Shown here piece after piece: positions 41,952 through 49,791 of a DNA stretch of 63,514 bases (position 1 is its first letter; every line of letters starts with the position of its first letter). The stretch lies in NCBI GenBank assembly GCA_016288155.1, contig JAEEYP010000110.1, positions 1-63,514 of the forward strand. Reading direction: 5' to 3'. The notes beneath the pieces are model-generated. The model was given only the letters and a program-made list of their open reading frames with translations. It searched no databases and was not told where the DNA came from. Both the position numbers and the translations under genes were made by a program. The stretch comes from Clostridiales bacterium (GTDB lineage: Bacteria > Bacillota > Clostridia > Oscillospirales > CAG-272).

Positions 41952-43523
41952 TCATGCGTCTGTGCGGCGCCAGTCGTGCTCGGAATAAGCCGTCGTCAGA
42001 TTCTTTGCGTTGACGGCGGGATCCGTTACGTCGACGTTCTCGCCGTCGACGTACCACCCCGTCGTGTTGGCGAAGGTGACGCTCGTAAGACTCGTGCAGC
42101 CGAAGAACGCCCCGCTGCCGATGACGGTGACGCTGTCCGGGATCGTGACGCTTGTAAGATTCGCGCAGTAGAGGAACGTATAATCTTCGATGCTTGCAAC
42201 GCCGTCCGGGATCGTGACGGCCGTAAGACTCGTACAGCTTTTGAACGCATCGCCGCCGATGGTCGAGACACTGTCCGGGATCGTGACGCTCGTAAGACCC
42301 GTGCAGCCGGAAAACGCCCAATTGCCGATACCGGTTACGCTGTCCGGGATTGTGATGCTCGTAAGGCTCGTACAGAAACTGAACACGTCGCTGCCGATGG
42401 TCGTGACGCCGTCCGGGATCGTGACGCTCGATAGGTTTACGCAGTTGCTGAACGCCCCGTCCCCGATACTTGTGACGCTGTCCGGTATCGTGATGGTCCT
42501 AAGGCTCGTACAGCCGTCAAACGCGCGCCATCCGATGCTTGTGACGCTGTCCGGGATCGTGACGGCCGCAAGGCTCGTGCAGCCGCAGAACGTACACCAA
42601 CCGATGTCTGTGATGCTTTCAGGGATCGTGATCCCCGTGAGACCCGTGCAGTCGCAGAACGCCTTATTGCCTATGATCGTGACGCTGTTCGGGATCGTGA
42701 TTTCGGCAAGATTCGTACAGCCGATGAACGCGCTCTCGCCGATGCTTACGACGTCTTCCGGGATCGTGATGCATGTAAGATTCGTGCAGCTTCCCAACTC
42801 GTTATCGCCGAACGCGCTTCCGGCAATGACTTTTGTGTCGGGATGGATGACGCAGGAATCGATTGAATCATCGGTCGCTCTGATGAGTACCAGATACGGA
42901 TTCCGTGCGCTGCCGAGATATCGGGCTTTATCATAGACGGGTAAAGCCAGTTCCGTGCAGCCGTTGAACGCATATCCGCCGACGTCGGTGACGTTCTCCG
43001 AGAGCGTGACGGACGTAAGTTTCGTACAGCCGTCGAACGCATACTGACCGATGCTCGTGACGCTGTCCGGGATCATGACGCTATTTAGGTCCGTACATCT
43101 GAAAAACGCTCTTTCGGTGATGCCCGTGACCGGCAGCCCCTTGTGATAATAAGGGATGACCACGTCGCCGCCGTACACGATGCCCTGACCTACGCTGTAG
43201 GCCGTTCCTTCGTCGTTCAAGGTATACCACAGCCCTTCGGTATACTGCAGCGCCGCGCCGCAGACGGTACAGATGTTGTCCGTGCCGTAGGCGTGTCCCG
43301 CGGAGGGGATCGACAAGTCGGCGATCTCCGCGTACTGCGCGTCAAAGTCTTTGCCGCATCCGGCGCAGTGATAATGACCTTTCTCTCCGCTTTCGGTACA
43401 GCTCGCGGGCGTTTCGTCGATCCACTCACCCAACTCGTGCGTGTGACCGCAGGATGCGAGCAGCAGCGCCGCAAGGCAGAGGGCGAGACACACGAGAAGC
43501 GGCCTCAATGGTTTACGATCCAT
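41952..43523 (-). CDS. BspA-like leucine-rich-repeat lipoprotein
   Basis: A 523-residue exported lipoprotein. The signal peptide ends at the lipobox LLASC. Residues about 28-100 contain two Cys/His-rich segments (HELGEWIDETPASC, CAGCGK, CTVCGA). From about 130, fourteen LRR_5 repeats of roughly 23 residues follow, consensus AFxGCTxLTSVTIPDSVTSIG, interrupted once by the usual NPYLVLI...HPDTKVIAGSAF insert. BspA-like proteins bind host or matrix proteins or mediate aggregation. There is no LPxTG anchor. ATG 43523 is chosen because GGGAGGACC precedes it. The DNA is visibly repetitive with a period of 69 bases between about 42080 and 43090. Confidence 0.93.
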   Translation of the reverse strand: MDRKPLRPLLVCLALCLAALLLASCGHTHELGEWIDETPASCTESGEKGHYHCAGCGKDFDAQYAEIADLSIPSAGHAYGTDNICTVCGAALQYTEGLWYTLNDEGTAYSVGQGIVYGGDVVIPYYHKGLPVTGITERAFFRCTDLNSVMIPDSVTSIGQYAFDGCTKLTSVTLSENVTDVGGYAFNGCTELALPVYDKARYLGSARNPYLVLIRATDDSIDSCVIHPDTKVIAGSAFGDNELGSCTNLTCITIPEDVVSIGESAFIGCTNLAEITIPNSVTIIGNKAFCDCTGLTGITIPESITDIGWCTFCGCTSLAAVTIPDSVTSIGWRAFDGCTSLRTITIPDSVTSIGDGAFSNCVNLSSVTIPDGVTTIGSDVFSFCTSLTSITIPDSVTGIGNWAFSGCTGLTSVTIPDSVSTIGGDAFKSCTSLTAVTIPDGVASIEDYTFLYCANLTSVTIPDSVTVIGSGAFFGCTSLTSVTFANTTGWYVDGENVDVTDPAVNAKNLTTAYSEHDWRRTDA

Positions 43524-43560
43524 TCCGGTCCTCCCGAATAAATATCGAATCCTCCCGATT

Positions 43561-43589
43561 ATTATACTCTGCCTGTATATTTTTGTCAA
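43561..43589 (-). promoter_or_regulatory. Sigma-A promoter of the LRR lipoprotein
   Basis: On the minus strand TTGACA (43584-43589), 17 bases, TATAAT (43561-43566). Perfect consensus. Confidence 0.92.
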
Positions 43590-43647
43590 TAATCTCGCGG
43601 CGCCGTCTTCCCCTGACCCTCCGCGGACGCGCCCGGCGCGAAAACTC

Positions 43648-43676
43648 TTGACACGGACGGCGGATTATAGTATACT
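43648..43676 (+). promoter_or_regulatory. Sigma-A promoter of the nitrilase-GDPD gene
   Basis: TTGACA (43648-43653), 17 bases, TATACT (43671-43676). Transcription would start near 43683, which rules out the in-frame ATG at 43685 and supports the start at 43727. Confidence 0.85.
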
Positions 43677-43726
43677 TATCGGGAATGCTCGGACGTCCGA
43701 TATCGGATGGGAAGGTGTGTGAGAAA

Positions 43727-45349
43727 ATGAAGGCTTACGTGATCCAGCCGCCGTATTCCGCCGACGCGGCGAGGGCGGAGGAATGCTTCGCGGCGTATCT
43801 GCGCGGGCTCGACGCGTGCGACGAGAGCGCGGATCTCATCGTTCTGCCGGAGGCGTGCGACGTGCCGTGCCTCGTGCACGGAAAGGAGGCGTTCCTTGAG
43901 AGCGTCGAGCGTTTCGGGGCGCGCATCCTGGAAGCGGCGGCCGCCGCGGCGCGGCGGTGCGGCGCCGTGGTCTGCGTCAACGTCACGACGCACACGGAGC
44001 TCGGCCCGCGCAATACGACGCTCGTCATCCGCCGGGACGGCGAGATCGCCGGACGCTATTACAAGCAGCATCTGACGCCGACGGAACGGCTCGAGCGCGG
44101 GCTTGACGGCGAGGACAACATGTCCTCCGACGTGACGGTCGTGGAGCTGGACGGGCTTCGGTACGGATTTCTCACCTGCTACGATTTTTATTTCGACGAA
44201 CTGGTCGCGCGCCTTGCGCGGGAAAACGTCGATATCGTCATCGGCTGCTCGCATCAGCGCTCCGACACGCACGGGGCGCTTGAGGTCACCTGCCGCCATG
44301 TCGCGTACCAGTGCAACGCGTACCTCGTGCGCGCCTCGGTCAGCATGGGCGAGGACGAGCCGCTCGGCGGATGCAGCATGATCGTCTCGCCGTGGGGCGA
44401 GGTGCTGATAAATATGGGGAGCCGCTGCGGCGTCGCCTCGGCGGAGTTCGATCCGAAAAAGAAGTATTACAAGCCCGCCGGATTCGGCAACGCGCCGAAG
44501 GCGCATCACGCGTACGTCGAGGACGGACGCCGCCCGTGGAAGTATCTTCCCGCCGGACCGTCGGTGATCCGCACGGATGAACAGCTCGCGTTCCCGCGCG
44601 TCTGCGCGCACCGCGGCTTCAATACGGTCGCACCGGAGAACAGCATGCCGGCGTTCGGAGCGGCGGTCGCGCTCGGCGCGGAGGAGATCGAGTTCGATCT
44701 CTGGCAGACGCGGGACGGGGAGCTCGTCTCCATCCACGATCCGACGCTGGAGCGCGTCTCCGACGGCGAGGGTCTCGTCTGGGAGCACACGTATGAGGAA
44801 TTGCTCCGGTATGATTTCGGAAGCCGCTTCTCGCCGATGTTCGCCGGACTGCGGATATTGCGGCTGGAAGACGTCCTGCGGCAGTTTTCCTGCCGCACGG
44901 TCATGAATATCCATATCAAGACGGCGGCTAAACGGGGCTACGTCCTGAGCGACGACGCGCTGCGGCGCATCCTCGATACGGTGCATCGGTACGGCGCGGA
45001 GAAGCACGCGTACTACATGTGCGGCGATAAAGACGTGCAGCGGCGGCTGCGCGCGCTCGATCCGGAGGCCGTCCGCTGCATGGGCTCGGGCTCGGAGAAA
45101 AGAAAGATCGTCGAGAACGCGCTGGAGACCGGCTGCCGGAGAGTACAGTTTTACAAGGGCTATTTCGATCGGGAAATGATCGACCGCGCGCGGGAGAACG
45201 GACTGATCTGCAACGTCTTCTGGTCCGACGACGCCGTCGAGGCGCGGCAATTCCTTGACTGGGGGATCGACGTGATCCTGACCAACGACTACCAACGCGT
45301 GCGCTGCGCCGCGGACGAATGGCGCGCCGCGCACGCACGGACTCTTTGA
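43727..45349 (+). CDS. Fusion of a carbon-nitrogen hydrolase and a glycerophosphodiester phosphodiesterase
   Basis: A 540-residue two-domain protein. Residues 1-275 are a nitrilase-superfamily amidase with the full catalytic triad: Glu42 (LPEACD), Lys113 (RYYKQHLTP) and Cys151 (FLTCYDFYF). Residues 290-540 are a GDPD TIM barrel: His295-Arg296 (CAHRGFN), PENS, Glu322 and Asp324 (EIEFDLW), and His337 (SIHDPTLERVSDG). Both active sites look intact, so it could cut an amide and a phosphodiester in the same kind of molecule. It has no signal peptide. ATG 43727 follows GGAAGG and agrees with the promoter. An ArsB-like permease overlaps its end. The substrate is unknown. Confidence 0.9.
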   Translation: MKAYVIQPPYSADAARAEECFAAYLRGLDACDESADLIVLPEACDVPCLVHGKEAFLESVERFGARILEAAAAAARRCGAVVCVNVTTHTELGPRNTTLVIRRDGEIAGRYYKQHLTPTERLERGLDGEDNMSSDVTVVELDGLRYGFLTCYDFYFDELVARLARENVDIVIGCSHQRSDTHGALEVTCRHVAYQCNAYLVRASVSMGEDEPLGGCSMIVSPWGEVLINMGSRCGVASAEFDPKKKYYKPAGFGNAPKAHHAYVEDGRRPWKYLPAGPSVIRTDEQLAFPRVCAHRGFNTVAPENSMPAFGAAVALGAEEIEFDLWQTRDGELVSIHDPTLERVSDGEGLVWEHTYEELLRYDFGSRFSPMFAGLRILRLEDVLRQFSCRTVMNIHIKTAAKRGYVLSDDALRRILDTVHRYGAEKHAYYMCGDKDVQRRLRALDPEAVRCMGSGSEKRKIVENALETGCRRVQFYKGYFDREMIDRARENGLICNVFWSDDAVEARQFLDWGIDVILTNDYQRVRCAADEWRAAHARTL

Positions 45350-46491
45350 TCTATCGGAGGCATCCTACGGAAGACTCATTTTCCATTCGCACGGCGGCGG
45401 CGTTCCTTCGCCGCAACGCCGTGACCGTCATCGCCGCGCTGGCGGCGGCGGTGACCGTTTTCTTCGTGCCGGTCGACGCGGAATATGCCGGGTACTTCGA
45501 CTGGAAGACGCTGTCGTGCCTGTTCTGCGTCCTCGCGGTCGTCGGCGCGCTGAAGGACGTGCGCTTCTTTTACTGGCTGGCGCACCGCGTCGTGCGCTCC
45601 TTCGGTACGATGCGGCTCTGCGCGCTCGCGCTCGTGTACATCACCTTCCTCGGTTCCATGCTGATCGCCAACGATATGGCGCTGCTCACCTTTCTGCCGC
45701 TCGGATATCTCGTGCTCACGGAGACGGGGGAGGAGCGGTACATGGCGCCGCTGTTCATCCTTCAGACGATCGCCGCGAATCTCGGCGGGATGCTCACGCC
45801 GTTCGGCAATCCGCAGAACCTGTACCTGTACAGCAAGTTTCAGATCCCCGACGGGGAATTCCTCTCGATCATGGCGCCGTCGTTTTGCTTCTCCATCGTG
45901 CTGTTCACGGTCTGCTGTCTCGTGTTTTTCCGCGGAGAACCGCTCACGGTGCCGGCGGAACGCATCGACGTTCCGCGCGGCAGGACGGCCTTGTATCTGG
46001 CGCTGTTCGCTTTGTCCATCGTGATGGTATTCCGCATCGTGCCGTATCCCGTCGGTCTTGCGGTCGTCGTCCTCGTGCTCCTGTTCGCGGATCGGGAGGC
46101 GATCAAAAAGGTGGACTATTCGCTGCTTCTTACGTTTTTCTTCTTTTTCATTTTCTCCGGCAATATGGCGCGGATCGAGCCGGTGCGCGCGTGGATCGCG
46201 GGACTCATGGAGAAAGACCCGCTCCTTGTCAGTACGCTTTCCTGCCAGTGCATCAGCAACGTCCCGACCGCCATCCTTCTTTCCCGGTTCACCGCGCGCT
46301 ACCGCGAGCTGCTGATCGGCGTGAATATCGGCGGCACGGGCACGCTGATCGCGTCGCTCGCCAGTCTCATCACGTTCCGGGAGTATCTGCATCACCGCCG
46401 GGACGGCGCGGGGAAGTATCTGCTTCTGTACTCGGCGTTCAGCTTTTCGTTCCTTCTCCTGCTCTATCTGTTCAACGTCCTCACGCTGTGA
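45319..46491 (+). CDS. ArsB/NhaD-superfamily (ion transporter) permease
   Basis: A membrane protein of about 380-390 residues and 10-11 helices from the SLC13/ArsB/NhaD (IT) superfamily. The first hairpin motif is GGMLTPFGNPQNLYL (about 152-166) and the symmetrical second one is CQCISNVPTAILLSRF (about 310-325), typical of anion or organic-acid carriers. Substrate is unknown. The start is uncertain: ATG 45319 overlaps the preceding gene by 31 bases and lacks a clear ribosome site, while TTG 45346 overlaps the preceding stop as TTGA. It is probably cotranscribed with the nitrilase-GDPD fusion and may carry its substrate or product. Confidence 0.85.
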   Translation: MARRARTDSLIYRRHPTEDSFSIRTAAAFLRRNAVTVIAALAAAVTVFFVPVDAEYAGYFDWKTLSCLFCVLAVVGALKDVRFFYWLAHRVVRSFGTMRLCALALVYITFLGSMLIANDMALLTFLPLGYLVLTETGEERYMAPLFILQTIAANLGGMLTPFGNPQNLYLYSKFQIPDGEFLSIMAPSFCFSIVLFTVCCLVFFRGEPLTVPAERIDVPRGRTALYLALFALSIVMVFRIVPYPVGLAVVVLVLLFADREAIKKVDYSLLLTFFFFFIFSGNMARIEPVRAWIAGLMEKDPLLVSTLSCQCISNVPTAILLSRFTARYRELLIGVNIGGTGTLIASLASLITFREYLHHRRDGAGKYLLLYSAFSFSFLLLLYLFNVLTL

Positions 46492-46516
46492 GGCGGCGCC
46501 GATACCCCGGACAACG

Positions 46517-46548
46517 AAAAAGCCGGAGCACGAATGCTCCGGCTTTTG
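46517..46548. terminator. Bidirectional terminator
   Basis: AAAAGCCGGAGCA (46518-46530) pairs with TGCTCCGGCTTTT (46535-46547). It has U-tracts on both strands and lies between convergent genes. Confidence 0.93.
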
Positions 46549-46558
46549 CTTTTGTCGA

Positions 46559-47182
46559 TCAGCCCTTGAACAGACCGAGGATGGAACCGAGGATGCCGCC
46601 CGAATTATTATTGTTGTTCGCGTTCGAGGAGGCGTTGGCGCTCGAAGCGTTCGCATTGCCTGAAGCGTTGGAGGTGAGGAGTCCGACGAGGAGGCTCGTG
46701 ACGTCCACGTTGCTGAGCAGGCTGCTCATCAGAGAGGAGATGCCGCTCGTGTTGTTGGAGGAGGCGTCCTGACCGCTCGACGCCTGCTGACCGAGCAGGC
46801 TCATGAGCAGCGGCGCGGCGCCCGCCAGGATGTTGTTCGCCTTCGTCACGCCGACGCCGGCGTTCGCGGCGGCGGCTTTCGCCGTCTGCTGGGCGTTCGT
46901 TCCGAGCAGGTGCTTGACGATCTTCTTGCCGTCGGCGAGATCGACCTGAGACACGAAAGAGTTCAGATCCGCGGTGCTGTCCTTCGCGTGGTCGGCGAGC
47001 GCGTTGACGAAGCTTTCCGCCGTTTTTGCGTCGTTGGCCTGCATGCTGGCGCCGCTGAGCATGGAGGGAAGCGCGGAGGAGAGGACGTTCATGACGTCCG
47101 TCTGCGAAGTTCCCGTCTTCTTGCCGAGACTCGAGAGCGTGTCGCTGCTGAGCATCGTCTTCATCAAAGAATTGATATCCAT
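46559..47182 (-). CDS. DUF937 (YidB-like) domain protein
   Basis: A 207-residue protein. Residues 1-150 are DUF937: LGKKTGTSQTDVMNVLSSAL, LADHAKDSTADLNSFVSQVD and GKKIVKHLLGTNAQQTAKAA, then NNILAGAAPLLMSLLG. The end (about 170-207) is a low-complexity Asn/Ser/Ala stretch followed by GGILGSILGLFKG. There is no signal peptide. The family function is unknown. AAAAGGAGAAC precedes the ATG, and a divergent promoter pair separates it from the next plus-strand gene. Confidence 0.85.
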   Translation of the reverse strand: MDINSLMKTMLSSDTLSSLGKKTGTSQTDVMNVLSSALPSMLSGASMQANDAKTAESFVNALADHAKDSTADLNSFVSQVDLADGKKIVKHLLGTNAQQTAKAAAANAGVGVTKANNILAGAAPLLMSLLGQQASSGQDASSNNTSGISSLMSSLLSNVDVTSLLVGLLTSNASGNANASSANASSNANNNNNSGGILGSILGLFKG

Positions 47183-47221
47183 AAACCGTTCTCCTTTTGT
47201 TATTCGTTTTACCCACCTCTA

Positions 47222-47249
47222 ATTATAGAAGATCGCGCAGAAAAGTCAA
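47222..47249 (-). promoter_or_regulatory. Sigma-A promoter of the DUF937 gene
   Basis: On the minus strand TTGACT (47244-47249), 16 bases, TATAAT (47222-47227), 40 bases before the start codon. Confidence 0.8.
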
Positions 47250-47287
47250 GCATATTTTTTTAATATTTTCGGATTGTGCGAAAAACC

Positions 47288-47316
47288 TTGTAAAATGCCG
47301 CAAAATGGTTTATAAT
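47288..47316 (+). promoter_or_regulatory. Sigma-A promoter of the zinc-knuckle membrane protein
   Basis: TTGTAA (47288-47293), 17 bases, TATAAT (47311-47316). Divergent from the DUF937 promoter. Confidence 0.8.
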
Positions 47317-47369
47317 GTTGGTGTCCCTGTATATCCGTTCCATATTCTTTTCTGAAAAGGAGAAACGTT

Positions 47370-48203
47370 ATGGCAGATACCGAGAAGAAACCCGCGAAGA
47401 AGAAGATCGTCTCCGCTTCCAGCGGCGAGGAGGTCGCCGCCGGTTCCCTGAAGCCGCAGATGACCGCCGCCGCCCCGACCGGCAGTGCGACCGGCCTCCG
47501 TGTCGGCGCGATCATCTTGTGGGTGCTCGCCATCGGCTTTGAGGTGCTCGCGCTCCTCGTCGCCCTCGGCATGATCGAAGCGCTGGCGCTGACCTCCACG
47601 ATGCAGATCGTGATGATGATCGTCTTCCTCGTGCTTGATCTCATCGCGCTCATTATCGGTTCCCAGCTTTGGAAGAAGGCGAACCACATCCGTCCGGCAT
47701 CCGAGAAGAACAAGGCTGCGTTCTGGCTTTGGAACAACCTCGGCCTGATCGTGGCAGTGTTCGCGTTCGTGCCGTTCATCGTCCTCGTGCTCCTGAACAA
47801 GGACGCGGACAAGAAGACGAAGACCATCGCTACCGTGGCGGCGGTCATCGCGCTTCTGATCGGCGGTGCGTCCAGCATCGACTACAATCCCATCTCGCAG
47901 GAGCAGCAGCAGGCCGCCATCGCGGCGATCAATCGGGACGTCTATTGGGCGCCTTACGGCAAGGTGTATCACACGCACGACGACTGCTCGGCGATCCGTG
48001 CCAGCACCGAGCTGACCTACGGGACGGTCGAGCAGGCGATCGCCGCCGGGCGCACGCGCCTGTGCTCCTTCTGCGCCAAGAGAGACGCCATCGACACCTC
48101 GAACCTTCTGACCGATAACAAAGAGGTCTCGGACGAGGACGTTGAAGTGAACGGCGGCAGCGAAGCCGAAGCCGGAGAGACGAACGGCACCGACGCCGAA
48201 TGA
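47370..48203 (+). CDS. Membrane protein with C-terminal metal-binding Cys/His motif
   Basis: A 277-residue protein. A Lys/Ala/Ser-rich N-terminus (1-40) precedes four membrane helices (about 43-63, 78-98, 120-142, 152-166). The C-terminal part has YWAPYGKVYHTHDDCSAIRA, then YGTVEQAIAAGRTRLCSFC. This HxxxxC...CxxC pattern is a recurring bacterial zinc-binding tail that follows membrane or nuclease domains. An acidic tail ends the protein. It has its own promoter, and the AGGAG ribosome site is good. A GC-rich terminator follows. Function unknown. Confidence 0.78.
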   Translation: MADTEKKPAKKKIVSASSGEEVAAGSLKPQMTAAAPTGSATGLRVGAIILWVLAIGFEVLALLVALGMIEALALTSTMQIVMMIVFLVLDLIALIIGSQLWKKANHIRPASEKNKAAFWLWNNLGLIVAVFAFVPFIVLVLLNKDADKKTKTIATVAAVIALLIGGASSIDYNPISQEQQQAAIAAINRDVYWAPYGKVYHTHDDCSAIRASTELTYGTVEQAIAAGRTRLCSFCAKRDAIDTSNLLTDNKEVSDEDVEVNGGSEAEAGETNGTDAE

Positions 48204-48223
48204 TCTTTCCATAACAGCGCGGG

Positions 48224-48265
48224 TATGCCGCCCCGGGCGCGTCGCCGCCCGGCGCGGCATATTTT
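48224..48265 (+). terminator. Likely terminator
   Basis: TATGCCGC (48224-48231) pairs with GCGGCATA (48254-48261) with a GC-rich interior, and TTTT follows. It comes 20 bases after the membrane protein gene. Confidence 0.6.
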
Positions 48266-48280
48266 GCCGTGGAGGAGAAA

Positions 48281-48745
48281 ATGAAAACGATCGTGATCCT
48301 GACGGGGATCCAGGGAAGCGGGAAGAGCGAATATTACCGCCGCTTCCTTTCGGATCGGTACGTGCGCGTGAATCTCGACACGCTGCGCACGCGCGCCCGG
48401 GAGCATGCGCTGCTCGAAGAATGCTTTGCCGCCGGGCGGGATATCGCCGTGGACAACACGAATCCGACGGCTGAGGACCGGAGGCGGTATATCGTCCCGG
48501 CAAAGGCGGCGGGCTACCGCGTGATCGGCGTGCTGATCGAGCCGGATCTTCCCGGCAGCCTCGCCCGCAACGCGCGGCGGGAGGGAAGGGAACGGATCCC
48601 GGAGAAGGGAGTCGTCGCGACGTACCGGAAGCTGGAGCCTCCCCGTAAGGAGGAGGGCTTCGACGCGCTGTACCTCGTACGCAACGACGGCGTGACTTTT
48701 GAGACCTTGACCGGGGACGGAACGGAGCCGGCGACGGTCCCGTGA
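48281..48745 (+). CDS. P-loop kinase (polynucleotide kinase 5'-kinase-like)
   Basis: A 154-residue P-loop protein with Walker A GIQGSGKS (9-16), RVNLDTLRTRAREH, and the PNK-type Walker B stretch DIAVDNTNPTAEDRRRYI. It ends in EGFDALYLVRNDGVTFE, which matches the 5'-kinase domain of T4 polynucleotide kinase-type AAA proteins. It could phosphorylate a nucleic acid end or a small molecule. ATG 48281 is preferred over the GTG at 48269 because GGAGG lies between them. The GDPD gene starts 44 bases downstream, so the two may be cotranscribed. Confidence 0.82.
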   Translation: MKTIVILTGIQGSGKSEYYRRFLSDRYVRVNLDTLRTRAREHALLEECFAAGRDIAVDNTNPTAEDRRRYIVPAKAAGYRVIGVLIEPDLPGSLARNARREGRERIPEKGVVATYRKLEPPRKEEGFDALYLVRNDGVTFETLTGDGTEPATVP

Positions 48746-48789
48746 CGGCGCGTGCGGCAATCACTTGCATCAAAGGAGAAAAATACAGT

Positions 48790-49596
48790 ATGGAGTACTG
48801 GAAACAGAGCCCTCAAAACGTATACGTCGCGGGACACCGGGGATGGCCGGCGCGGTACCCGGAGAATACGATGGAATCCTACGAGGCGGCGGCGGCGCTC
48901 GGCGTCGATCAGATCGAGCTCGACGTCCGCTGCACGCTGGACGGCGCGCTCGTTTTGATCCACGACGCGAAGGTCGATCGCACGACGGACGGCACCGGCG
49001 AGGTCGCAAAAATGCCGCTTACCGAGATCCGCGCGCTCGACGCGGGCTCCTGGAAGGATGCGCGCTTCGCCGGATGCAGGATCCCGCTGTGGGAGGAACT
49101 GCTCGCGCTGGTCGACCGCTATCCGGCGCTGACGCTCGACGTTGAGCTGAAGGAATATCCGACGGAGGGCAACGAGGCGCGCGCGTATTCCACCTGCGAC
49201 CGCGTCATCGCTTCGCTGGACGAACGCGGCATGACGGACCGCGTCGTCATCAATACTTTCAGCGGAAAACTGCACGAGTACATCCAGGCGGAATACGGCA
49301 GCCGGATCCGCCGTCACGTGTATTTCCCGAAGCGGCATCACGGGGAGTGCGGCGGGTACGATCCGTACGCCGGCGCGTACTGCTGCTGCATGTTCAGCCA
49401 GGTGAAGGGCAAACCGATGGCGACAGCCGAAGAGTTTGCCGAGATGGCGGCGCGCGGCGTGCAGCCGTTCGCGGGCGCGGGCGTGCGCGACGCCGCGACC
49501 GTCGACGAGGCGATCGCCTGCGGCGCATGCCTCATCACCTGCAACAACCCGGACGAGATCCTCGCCCTGCTCCGTGAGCGCGGAAGGCATAATTGA
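48790..49596 (+). CDS. Glycerophosphodiester phosphodiesterase
   Basis: A 268-residue single-domain GDPD. Catalytic residues are in VAGHRGWPARYPENTMESY (His, Arg, PENT), then QIELDVRCTLDGALVLIHDA (Glu, Asp, His). LTLDVELKEYP and ITCNNPDEILALL near the end are also typical. No signal peptide, so it acts inside the cell on glycerophosphodiesters from lipid turnover, giving glycerol-3-phosphate. AAAGGAG sets ATG 48790. It is the second GDPD domain within 4 kb; the other is in the fusion at 43727. An elaborate terminator region follows. Confidence 0.92.
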   Translation: MEYWKQSPQNVYVAGHRGWPARYPENTMESYEAAAALGVDQIELDVRCTLDGALVLIHDAKVDRTTDGTGEVAKMPLTEIRALDAGSWKDARFAGCRIPLWEELLALVDRYPALTLDVELKEYPTEGNEARAYSTCDRVIASLDERGMTDRVVINTFSGKLHEYIQAEYGSRIRRHVYFPKRHHGECGGYDPYAGAYCCCMFSQVKGKPMATAEEFAEMAARGVQPFAGAGVRDAATVDEAIACGACLITCNNPDEILALLRERGRHN

Positions 49597-49605
49597 GGGG
49601 ACGCG

Positions 49606-49639
49606 CCGGGAGGGACATTTTGAAAAAAGTCCCTCCCGG
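49606..49639. repeat. Intergenic hairpin 1
   Basis: CCGGGAGGGAC (49606-49616) pairs perfectly with GTCCCTCCCGG (49629-49639) around an A/T-rich loop. It has no T-run. It is the first of three consecutive hairpins in this spacer and resembles an interspersed repeat element. Confidence 0.6.
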
Positions 49640-49664
49640 CCCCTCTTCAAAAACCTTTGAACAA

Positions 49665-49728
49665 AAAAAATGACAAGGTGAAGCGAAAATCTTTAGGCTT
49701 GGATTTTCGCTTCACCTTGTTCTGTTTT
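49665..49728. terminator. Strong bidirectional terminator (19-bp stem)
   Basis: The 19 bases at 49673-49691 pair perfectly with 49702-49720. GTTTTTTTC follows on the plus strand, and an A-run (49663-49670) gives a T-run on the minus strand. It stops the GDPD gene and the convergent GH63-like gene. Confidence 0.92.
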
Positions 49729-49752
49729 TTTCATTAGAGTTTTCGGGAGGTC

Positions 49753-49785
49753 TGAGGGGGACCTTTTCTCAAAAGGTCCCCCTCA
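49753..49785. repeat. Intergenic hairpin 3
   Basis: TGAGGGGGACCTTTT (49753-49767) pairs perfectly with AAAAGGTCCCCCTCA (49771-49785) around CTC. It ends right at the stop codon of the GH63-like gene and could be part of a dispersed repeat. Confidence 0.6.
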
Positions 49786-49791
49786 ATATAT

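Noticed and set aside
42080-43090. Regular repeats that could be taken for a CRISPR array.
   Set aside because: The 69-base period is in frame and encodes LRR_5 units of a lipoprotein; there are no unrelated spacers and no cas genes.
43685-43726. Upstream ATG at 43685 as start of the nitrilase-GDPD fusion.
   Set aside because: The predicted transcription start is near 43683 and there is no ribosome site; ATG 43727 fits the nitrilase N-terminus.
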